Positions 17,362-23,498 of a stretch of DNA of 49,968 nt are shown piece after piece. The stretch is from positions 1 to 49,968 of the forward strand of contig CALVDE010000008.1 of NCBI GenBank assembly GCA_944326265.1, given 5' to 3'. The DNA is from an uncultured Bacteroidales bacterium (lineage in GTDB: Bacteria > Bacteroidota > Bacteroidia > Bacteroidales > UBA932). The notes beneath the pieces are model-generated. The model did not search any database. It had not been told where the DNA came from and saw only the letters and a program-made list of their open reading frames with translations. Positions within the stretch are counted from its first letter, which is position 1; every line of letters starts with the position of its first letter. Both the position numbers and the translations under genes were made by a program.

Positions 17362-17949
17362 ATGCAGTACCCGGAGAGTATATCTGTAGAAGAACTGGCG
17401 CGCCTTGAGACAGTGGATTTCAGCGGCCCGATAATCGTAGTCACGGATATGGACGAGGATTTTGCAGAGGCTATGGATTATTTGAGAAAGCAGACCGTCA
17501 TAGGGTTTGATACGGAAACAAAGCCAAGTTTTACCTCCAATGCACCGCGTCATCATGTAGCCCTGCTGCAGCTTTCGGGAGAGGAGAAGGCATATATCTT
17601 CAGGTTGAATCAGATGGGTCTGCCGGCTCCGCTGGCATCCATTCTCTCTGATGCGGCCATTATAAAAGTCGGTGCGGCAGTCAAGGATGATGTCAGAGGA
17701 TTGTCGCACTACCGTAAATTTGTTCCGCGCGGCTTTGTGGATCTCCAGAGCATAGTCTCGGAATACGGGATAGTTGACAAGAGTGTCAGAAAAATGTCGG
17801 CTATTATCCTGGGGAAGAAGGTCTCCAAGACCCAGCAGCTGTCCAACTGGGAAGCGCAGCAGCTTTCCGGAGCGCAGCTTAAATATGCTGCAATAGACGC
17901 GTGGGTCTGCCGTGAGATGTATTTAAAATTAAAATCGGGACAAGAATGA
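17362..17949 (+). CDS. 3'-5' exonuclease domain protein (RNase D-like)
   Basis: A 195-residue DEDDy exonuclease domain without the HRDC domains of full RNase D. Exo I is GFDTET (Asp50, Glu52). Exo II lies around KVGAAVKDDVRGL. Exo III is YAAIDAWVC, the YxxxD form with a conserved Tyr and Asp. It probably trims structured RNA 3' ends. Its stop overlaps the next start by four bases (ATGA), linking it to an rRNA methyltransferase, which fits a joint role in RNA maturation. Confidence 0.88.
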   Translation: MQYPESISVEELARLETVDFSGPIIVVTDMDEDFAEAMDYLRKQTVIGFDTETKPSFTSNAPRHHVALLQLSGEEKAYIFRLNQMGLPAPLASILSDAAIIKVGAAVKDDVRGLSHYRKFVPRGFVDLQSIVSEYGIVDKSVRKMSAIILGKKVSKTQQLSNWEAQQLSGAQLKYAAIDAWVCREMYLKLKSGQE

Positions 17950-19163
17950 CAAGCGTCATATTGAAAAGAGGAAGGGACGAGTCGCTGCGCCGTTTTCATC
18001 CCTGGATATTTTCCGGAGCCGTGGATGCGGTAGAGGGTTCTCCGTATGAAGGTGAGACGGTCGCAGTCCTTGCCTGTGACAGAAGCTGTCTGGGCTTCGG
18101 GCATTATCAAAAAGGTTCGATAGCCGTCAGGATCCTGAGTTTCAACCGGGATTTCATACCGTCGGATGACGGACGCATGCCTCTGGCTTTTTGGGAAGAC
18201 CGGATAGGAAAGGCTCTGTCCATGCGCCGTGCTCTTGGCCTGCCTTCATCTGCAACTGACTGTTACAGACTGGTTCACGGAGAGGGAGACTCGCTGCCGG
18301 GCCTGATTGTGGATGTGTATGGTGATGTGGCTGTGCTTCAGGCTCATTCCGCCGGTATGTATTTGTCGGTGGATCTGGTGTCGGAGGCACTGATGCGTTG
18401 CAGCGCGGGTCTGCTGAAGGCAGTTTACAACAAAAGTTCCGCTACTGCTCCTCATAAGGCCGGTCTGGATCTCTGTGACGGATATGTCACGGCCTATGAA
18501 GGACAGGACGAGGGAACAGTCAAGGAGAACGGCAATCAGTTCTATGTCAACTGGGCGTCAGGTCAGAAAACAGGCTTTTTTCTTGATCAGAGAGACAACA
18601 GGGAACTTGTCGGCGCGTATGCCCGTGGCAGGAATGTGCTCAATCTGTTCTGCTATACAGGCGGGTTTTCGGTATATGCCCTGAATAACGGTGCGGCATC
18701 CGTGACATCCGTGGATTCATCCCAGACAGCAGTGGACATGCTGCGCCGCAATGTGGAACTCAATATATGTCAGGCCTCGGGCAGCGTAGGCAGGCACGAT
18801 GCGGTGTGCGCTGATGCCCTGGACTATCTACGGGATACTGAGGCCGGGAAATTCGACCTTATGGTTGTGGATCCTCCGGCATTTGCAAAGCACCGTGATG
18901 TTCTGGACAATGCGCTCAGGGCATACAGGCGTCTGAATGCATCGGCTATAGGCCGGATTGCTCCCGGCGGTCTGCTGTTCACCTACAGCTGTTCTCAGGC
19001 GGTTGACCGCAGGGCTTTTGAACTGGCTGTGTTCTCGGCGGCGGCGCAGACCGGCCGCAGTGTGCGTATCCTGCGCAGGCTGACTCAGCCGGCCGACCAT
19101 CCGGTGAGCATATATCACCCTGAGGGTGACTATCTCAAGGGTCTGATGCTTTACGTCGAATAG
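17946..19163 (+). CDS. Class I SAM-dependent rRNA methyltransferase (RlmI-like)
   Basis: A 405-residue protein with the RlmI/YccW architecture: an N-terminal PUA domain (LKRGRDESLRRFHPWIFSGAVD), a central RNA-binding EEHEE-like domain ending in QKTGFFLDQRDNR, and a C-terminal Rossmann methyltransferase (NLFCYTGGFSVYAL SAM-binding loop, then LMVVDPPAFAKH catalytic segment). This group makes m5C in 23S rRNA; the exact target base here is inferred by homology. It is translationally coupled to the exonuclease gene upstream. Confidence 0.9.
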   Translation: MTSVILKRGRDESLRRFHPWIFSGAVDAVEGSPYEGETVAVLACDRSCLGFGHYQKGSIAVRILSFNRDFIPSDDGRMPLAFWEDRIGKALSMRRALGLPSSATDCYRLVHGEGDSLPGLIVDVYGDVAVLQAHSAGMYLSVDLVSEALMRCSAGLLKAVYNKSSATAPHKAGLDLCDGYVTAYEGQDEGTVKENGNQFYVNWASGQKTGFFLDQRDNRELVGAYARGRNVLNLFCYTGGFSVYALNNGAASVTSVDSSQTAVDMLRRNVELNICQASGSVGRHDAVCADALDYLRDTEAGKFDLMVVDPPAFAKHRDVLDNALRAYRRLNASAIGRIAPGGLLFTYSCSQAVDRRAFELAVFSAAAQTGRSVRILRRLTQPADHPVSIYHPEGDYLKGLMLYVE

Positions 19164-19178
19164 CAATGCACCTGTGTT

Positions 19179-19667
19179 ATGCATGAAATAGTATTGACCC
19201 GGAAAGACAAGGCAGCCCGTTACGAGGAGCTTCTGCCTCAGATAAGCTCGCTGATTGCCGGTGAGACAGACTTGACGGCCAATCTGGCCAATGTCTCTGC
19301 GGCCCTGCATGAAGCCTTTGATTTTCTATGGGTAGGGTTCTATCTCGTGGATGATGTCCGGAAAGAGCTGGTGCTGGGACCATTCCAGGGCCCCGTGGCA
19401 TGTACGCGCATCGGTTATGGCAAAGGGGTGTGCGGAACGGCGTGGAAGGAAGGGCGCAGTGTCGTGGTTGAGGATGTGGAGGCATTTCCGGGGCACATAG
19501 CATGCAGCTCCAGGTCCCGTTCTGAGATAGTCGTGCCGCTTATTGAACCTGGCGACAGTATAATCGGAGTGCTGGATGTTGACAGTGCGTCGCTGGGAAC
19601 ATTTGACGGGGTGGACAAGGAATATTTGGAGAAGTTGTGCAGGATAATTTGTGAGTCTGCAAAATAA
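19179..19667 (+). CDS. msrC: Free methionine-(R)-sulfoxide reductase, GAF-type
   Basis: A 162-residue single GAF-domain protein of the fRMsr family, which reduces free L-methionine-R-sulfoxide. The three cysteines of the family are present: Cys75 in GPVACTRI, Cys85 in GKGVCGTAW and Cys109 in GHIACSS. The WVGFYL and VLDVDS strands are also typical. Length is normal. It lies 15 bases after the methyltransferase, and its stop is almost on top of the tRNA-Cys promoter. Confidence 0.9.
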   Translation: MHEIVLTRKDKAARYEELLPQISSLIAGETDLTANLANVSAALHEAFDFLWVGFYLVDDVRKELVLGPFQGPVACTRIGYGKGVCGTAWKEGRSVVVEDVEAFPGHIACSSRSRSEIVVPLIEPGDSIIGVLDVDSASLGTFDGVDKEYLEKLCRIICESAK

Positions 19668-19671
19668 TTTC

Positions 19672-19679
19672 TATCTTTG
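19672..19679 (+). promoter_or_regulatory. Bacteroidota -7 element for tRNA-Cys
   Basis: TATCTTTG lies 16 bases before the tRNA 5' end, giving a short 5' leader for RNase P to remove. Confidence 0.65.
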
Positions 19680-19695
19680 CGTCCCAATTCGCTAT

Positions 19696-19766
19696 GGTAC
19701 CATGGCCGAGTGGTTAGGCAACGGTCTGCAAAACCGTGTACAGCAGTTCGATTCTGCTTGGTACCT
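19696..19766 (+). tRNA. tRNA-Cys (GCA)
   Basis: A 71-base cloverleaf. The acceptor stem GGTACCA pairs with TGGTACC (19759-19765), with discriminator T at 19766 as usual for tRNA-Cys. The anticodon stem ACGGT/ACCGT encloses loop CTGCAAA with anticodon GCA. The T-loop TTCGATT is present. No CCA is encoded. The 3' acceptor strand is also the outer end of a 27-bp inverted repeat that forms the downstream terminator. Confidence 0.93.
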
Positions 19767-19817
19767 CAAAAAGGAAGAAGCCGCAAGTCATTGCGGCTTC
19801 TTCCTTTTTGAGGTACC
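19760..19817 (+). terminator. Long hairpin terminator overlapping the 3' acceptor strand of tRNA-Cys
   Basis: A perfect 27-bp inverted repeat (19760-19786 with 19791-19817) with loop GTCA. The inner 20 bp plus a T-run form a usual terminator. The outer seven bases on the left are the tRNA's own GGTACC and discriminator, and the same GGTACC is repeated after the T-run. Confidence 0.85.
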
Positions 19818-19844
19818 GGTATACCATTATACCCAAATATGCAA

Positions 19845-19878
19845 AAAAAGGTCTGAATCGGCTGATTCAGACCTTTTT
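19845..19878. terminator. Bidirectional terminator downstream of tRNA-Leu
   Basis: A perfect 15-bp stem (19845-19859 with 19864-19878) with loop GGCT, an A-run on the left and a T-run on the right. It lies 5 bases beyond the 3' end of the minus-strand tRNA-Leu and would end that transcript; it can also act on plus-strand read-through. Confidence 0.85.
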
Positions 19879-19883
19879 GCGTG

Positions 19884-19967
19884 TGCCCAGAACAAGACTC
19901 GAACTTGCACACCGTAACCGGCACCACCCCCTCAAAGTGGCGTGTCTACCAATTTCACCATCTGGGC
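19884..19967 (-). tRNA. tRNA-Leu (GAG)
   Basis: An 84-base class II tRNA on the minus strand. The acceptor GCCCAGA pairs with TCTGGGC-type bases at the 3' end, with discriminator A. The D-arm GGTGAAATTGGTAGACAC is typical of tRNA-Leu. The anticodon arm has loop TTGAGGG with anticodon GAG. A long variable arm is built on TGCCGGTTACGGTG. The T-loop TTCGAGT is present. CCA is not encoded. Confidence 0.93.
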
Positions 19968-19984
19968 TTCGAGGTTTCGGGCTG

Positions 19985-19992
19985 CAAATATA
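19985..19992 (-). promoter_or_regulatory. Bacteroidota -7 element for tRNA-Leu
   Basis: TATATTTG on the minus strand lies 17 bases before the tRNA 5' end. The region from here to 20071 is strongly AT-rich and otherwise holds no gene. Confidence 0.65.
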
Positions 19993-20071
19993 CAATGTTT
20001 TTTTGAAATAGAAACTTTTCTTTAAAAATTTTCTTAAATTTACGGAAATTTTAGAAACAAAATATCTGGCC

Positions 20072-20482
20072 ATGAAAGAGACAAGGAGCAGCTTTGTGCA
20101 GAAAGGAGATACATTGTACCTGATAACTTCTTCAGAGGCAGTGGACTATCTCAATTCAAGCATAGATTCGGGATTCATATCCTCGCTGCACAGGATATCC
20201 GCCAAAGGAATCTTCCAGGCACTGGTAGAGTGCTGCAGGGACAATGCGCTGGGCTTTGATATAACCGGGGACTCCGATCTGGAAGACCGGGAGTTCCTGT
20301 ATGGCAACACCAAGTATGTAGCCATAGTGTCGGTCAATGACAGTCAGGAGGAAGATTTTGTAAACTTTATGTTCAACCATGGGATTGAAACTACTCTCCT
20401 GGGGCATGTGACCAAGGGGGAGTTGAGGATGGATGACGTTTCCTATGGCTTCATCTCAGATTATGCCGGAAAGACAGCTTAA
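20072..20482 (+). CDS. Stand-alone, degenerate PurL C-terminal (AIRS_C-like) domain protein
   Basis: A 136-residue protein resembling the last domain of Bacteroidota PurL (FGAM synthase): a KGDTLYLI opening strand, a GFDI strand, and the closing LGHVTKGELRMDD..YGFI. Full PurL is several times longer, and the ATP-binding AIRS domains and glutaminase part are absent. The position of the usual HD-x-SDGG motif reads LHRISAKGI, so the metal/nucleotide residues are lost. The frame is intact and the codon use is ordinary, so it may be a maintained protein with a new role rather than debris. Its 3' end overlaps menG by 20 bases. It may bind ligands or regulate; function unknown. Confidence 0.7.
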   Translation: MKETRSSFVQKGDTLYLITSSEAVDYLNSSIDSGFISSLHRISAKGIFQALVECCRDNALGFDITGDSDLEDREFLYGNTKYVAIVSVNDSQEEDFVNFMFNHGIETTLLGHVTKGELRMDDVSYGFISDYAGKTA

Positions 20483-21152
20483 GAAAGATGCCGGAACCAT
20501 ATCCGGCATGTTCAATGCCATCGCACCTACTTACGACAGGCTCAACCATCTGTTGTCGTTCGGTATAGACCGTACATGGCGGCGCAAGCTGGTGCGGACG
20601 GTCATCTCTTCCGGAGCGGAGCATGTGCTGGATGTGGCCTGCGGCACCGGAGACGTGGCTGTCGAGCTAAGGCGCAGGGGGGTGGATGTCATCGGTGTAG
20701 ATATCTCCCGCGAGATGCTGTCTATAGCAGCCCGCAAGGCTCCTGATATTACTTTCATGTACGGTGATGCCTCCGCCCTTCCATTTCAGGACGGAAGTTT
20801 CGATGCCGTGACCATCGCTTTCGGGATACGTAATTTCGATATGCGGCCGCAGTGTATCCGTGAGATTTTCAGGGTGCTCAGGGATGGCGGAATGCTTTCA
20901 GTCGTCGAGTTCTCCATCCCCCGGGCCGGTATGTGGCGGAGAATCTACACGTGGTATTTCAGACATGTCCTTCCGGCAGTAGGCCGTCTGATCTCAGGAC
21001 AGTCCTACGCCTATACGTATCTGCCGGAGTCTTCATTCAATTTTCCGGCACCGGAACTCTTTTGCAAGGAACTTTCTGACGGTGGATTCCGTGATGTCAC
21101 ATCCCGCTCTATGACCGGCGGAGTCGCATATCTGTATACAGGGAGGAAGTAG
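20463..21152 (+). CDS. menG: Demethylmenaquinone methyltransferase (UbiE/MenG)
   Basis: A 229-residue class I methyltransferase performing the last step of menaquinone synthesis. The MFNAIAPTYDRLNHLLSFGIDRTWRR opening region, the SAM loop VLDVACGTGDVAVEL, the later FGIRNF motif and the AYTYLPES-type C-terminal segment are UbiE signatures. The frame extends ten codons upstream, but starting at 20463 begins at the conserved PERQLKKDAGTISGMF and leaves only a 20-base overlap with the previous gene. The cardiolipin synthase gene follows after 3 bases. Confidence 0.93.
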   Translation: MPERQLKKDAGTISGMFNAIAPTYDRLNHLLSFGIDRTWRRKLVRTVISSGAEHVLDVACGTGDVAVELRRRGVDVIGVDISREMLSIAARKAPDITFMYGDASALPFQDGSFDAVTIAFGIRNFDMRPQCIREIFRVLRDGGMLSVVEFSIPRAGMWRRIYTWYFRHVLPAVGRLISGQSYAYTYLPESSFNFPAPELFCKELSDGGFRDVTSRSMTGGVAYLYTGRK

Positions 21153-21155
21153 TCT

Positions 21156-22649
21156 ATGTGGTTGTCTAAGTTCTGGCCAGTATTCACATCTTCTCTTTAC
21201 GTTCTGAATATCGCTATCGCCGTGTATTCGTCGGTGAAGCTGATTTCCAACAAGAGGGACCCGGTCAAGACTCTTTCCTGGGTTCTTGTGATGCTTATGC
21301 TGCCCTACATAGGTGTCCTGCTGTATTTTTTCTTCGGACGCAATTTCCGCAAGGACAAGATGTTCTCCCGCAAGGGGGCCAGGGACCTAGGACTGAGGAA
21401 GGAACTGTGCAAGGAGATGCTGGAGAAGTTCAAGGACCGGAACAATATACCGCAGGAGGTGCGCCGCAGCCACAAGATCATAGTGCAGAATCTCAGGAGT
21501 GCCTACAGCCTTCTGTCTCCCAATGAGAAAGTGGAGATATTCTTCTCGGGGAAAGAGGCTCTGTCGGCGATGCTTGAGGCGATGCGCGGTGCCAGAACCC
21601 ATATTCATCTGCAGTCGTTTATCATTGAGGATGACAGGGTGGGCAATGCCTTCAAGGAGGTACTGATGGCCAAGGCCCGGGAAGGGGTGGAGGTCCGGAT
21701 GATGTACGACGGGTTCGGAGGACGGCATCTGGGCAAGAAGTTCCTGGGCGAGCTGCAGGAGGCAGGGGTGGAGATTCTCAATTTCTCCCCGTTCCGGCTC
21801 TTCTTCCTGCCGCCCATCGTCAATTACCGCAATCACCGAAAGATCCTGGTCGTGGACGGGCACATCGGATTCCTGGGAGGGTGCAATATCGCGGACCGCT
21901 ACTTCGACGGCGGGGAGTTCCCCGAGTGGAGGGACACCCACGTCCGCATAGAGGGACTGTCGGTCATGTCGCTGCAGGCCACCTTCCTGCTCGACCGGTA
22001 TTTTATCCTGAACAAGAATCTGGGCCGGCGCCGCAAATATTACCCTTACGTCGATGCCAAGGACAAGGAGCTGCTGGCAGCCGGTACAGCGGGAGACAGC
22101 CGCTACTATACGCAGATTCTCGCTTCGGGACCGGACAGCGACTGGGCGGCCATCATGCAGTGCTACTTTACGGCCATAACCAAGGCTAGGAATCATATCT
22201 GCATCATCACCCCGTATTTCATTCCGTCCGAGACGATTCTCAATGCGATAAAGATAACTGCTCTTTCTGATGTGACGGTGTCGCTCATGATTCCGGAACG
22301 CTCGGACACCTGGCTGACCAACTGGGGTACGATGTCCTACATCTCCGAACTGATAGACGCAGGGGTCAAGGTGTACCTGTTCAAGCGCGGGTTCAACCAC
22401 TCCAAGGTGCTCAGCATCGACGGGGAGTACTGTATCATCGGTTCTGCCAACATGGACAACCGCAGCCTGGAGCACCATTTCGAGGTTACCTCTGTCATTT
22501 ACGATCCGGAATGTGCCAGGACTGTCGAGGACCGGTTCCGCAAGGATCTCTCCAGGTGTACTCTGGTAACCAAGGCGAAATGGAACAAGCGTCCGCTGCG
22601 CAATAAGTTCTACGAATCGGTGGCCCGTCTAGTAAGCCCTCTGCTATAG
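21156..22649 (+). CDS. cls: Cardiolipin synthase
   Basis: A 497-residue membrane phospholipase D-type enzyme that makes cardiolipin from two phosphatidylglycerols. Two N-terminal transmembrane helices (about 8-28 and 40-60) are followed by two HKD catalytic motifs: His227-Lys229-Asp234 in NHRKILVVD and His415-Lys417-Asp422 in NHSKVLSID, each with a downstream GGCN or GSAN segment. The length and layout are those of bacterial ClsA. It is convergent with the AraC-type regulator and overlaps its 3' end by 6 bases. Confidence 0.95.
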   Translation: MWLSKFWPVFTSSLYVLNIAIAVYSSVKLISNKRDPVKTLSWVLVMLMLPYIGVLLYFFFGRNFRKDKMFSRKGARDLGLRKELCKEMLEKFKDRNNIPQEVRRSHKIIVQNLRSAYSLLSPNEKVEIFFSGKEALSAMLEAMRGARTHIHLQSFIIEDDRVGNAFKEVLMAKAREGVEVRMMYDGFGGRHLGKKFLGELQEAGVEILNFSPFRLFFLPPIVNYRNHRKILVVDGHIGFLGGCNIADRYFDGGEFPEWRDTHVRIEGLSVMSLQATFLLDRYFILNKNLGRRRKYYPYVDAKDKELLAAGTAGDSRYYTQILASGPDSDWAAIMQCYFTAITKARNHICIITPYFIPSETILNAIKITALSDVTVSLMIPERSDTWLTNWGTMSYISELIDAGVKVYLFKRGFNHSKVLSIDGEYCIIGSANMDNRSLEHHFEVTSVIYDPECARTVEDRFRKDLSRCTLVTKAKWNKRPLRNKFYESVARLVSPLL

Positions 22650-23402
22650 CTGCTTGCGGTACTGCAGCGGGGTGGTGCCGGTGTGGTGGCGGAAGAACTG
22701 CACGAAGACTGACGGACTGGAAAATCCCAGCTCTTCCGAGATCTCCAGTATGGTCATGTCTGTGGTCTGGAGCAGCAGCTTGCTGTCGTTCAGCAGCATG
22801 GTGGCTATCCAGTCGGATACTGAGCGTCCGCTGATGCGGCGGATGGCCTCGGAAAAATATTTCGGGGTGCGGTTGAGCCGGCCTGCATAGAAGGCCACAT
22901 TGTGCTCGCTGCGGTAGTGGGCGGTCAGCAGCTTGAAGAAGTCGTCGGTGAGCTGTTCCTGACGGGGCTTGGTCACCTCGCTCCGGTCTCCGGAGATGCT
23001 GCGGTAGATGTCGCTGATCTCCAGCATGAGGGCGTAGAGCAGGGTCTTGTGGAGCTCCTTGTCATAGACGTTGTCGTCTCTTCCGGTGTGTCTGCTGATG
23101 AAGTCGTAGTATTCCAGGAGACCGGCGGCTCTTTCTTCGCTGAGGCGGATGACCGGGTGGAGGAAGGTGATGTTGAGGATGTTGATGTCCACTGGGCTGG
23201 GATGTTCCAGGATGGCTTCGAGGGAGGCACTGAGGGTCCTGGCACTGAAATCCCCGGAGCAGGATATGCTCTCCGTGAACTGCTGTGGAAGCAGGATGAA
23301 GAGGCTGCCGGGGACTATTTCCCAGCTCCGTCCACTGATGCGCAGTTCCCGTTTTCCGGCGGTGCACAGTCCTATGATAAATCCCTTTTGCTCCGAATTC
23401 AT
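22644..23402 (-). CDS. AraC-family transcriptional regulator
   Basis: A 252-residue regulator. The N-terminal part is a cupin-like sensor (ISGRSWEIVPGSLFILLPQQ). The C-terminal 100 residues hold the two helix-turn-helix motifs of AraC proteins: VAFYAGRLNRTPKYFSEAIRRISG and LEISEELGFSSPSVFVQFFRHHTGTTPLQYRK. The ligand and targets are unknown. It is divergent from the P-type ATPase gene, 96 bases away, so that gene is a reasonable but unproven target. Confidence 0.9.
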   Translation of the reverse strand: MNSEQKGFIIGLCTAGKRELRISGRSWEIVPGSLFILLPQQFTESISCSGDFSARTLSASLEAILEHPSPVDINILNITFLHPVIRLSEERAAGLLEYYDFISRHTGRDDNVYDKELHKTLLYALMLEISDIYRSISGDRSEVTKPRQEQLTDDFFKLLTAHYRSEHNVAFYAGRLNRTPKYFSEAIRRISGRSVSDWIATMLLNDSKLLLQTTDMTILEISEELGFSSPSVFVQFFRHHTGTTPLQYRKQL

Positions 23403-23437
23403 GCTGAAATCCGACTTTTTCTACATTTTTTCTGCTG

Positions 23438-23445
23438 CAAACATA
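23438..23445 (-). promoter_or_regulatory. Bacteroidota -7 element for the AraC regulator
   Basis: TATGTTTG on the minus strand, about 35 bases before the regulator ATG. No equally good element was found for the divergent ATPase gene; only the weaker CAATTTTG near 23469 is present. Confidence 0.55.
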
Positions 23446-23498
23446 ACAATTTATACGGAATGAAGTGTCAATTTTGCAGCCGATATAATTCCTAAAAT

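Noticed and set aside
21387-22478. Long minus-strand frame (363 codons)
   Set aside because: Lies wholly opposite the cardiolipin synthase with its two HKD motifs and has no domain of its own.
23446-23498. Promoter for the P-type ATPase gene
   Set aside because: CAATTTTG near 23469 lacks the TA of the consensus, so I do not list it as a feature.
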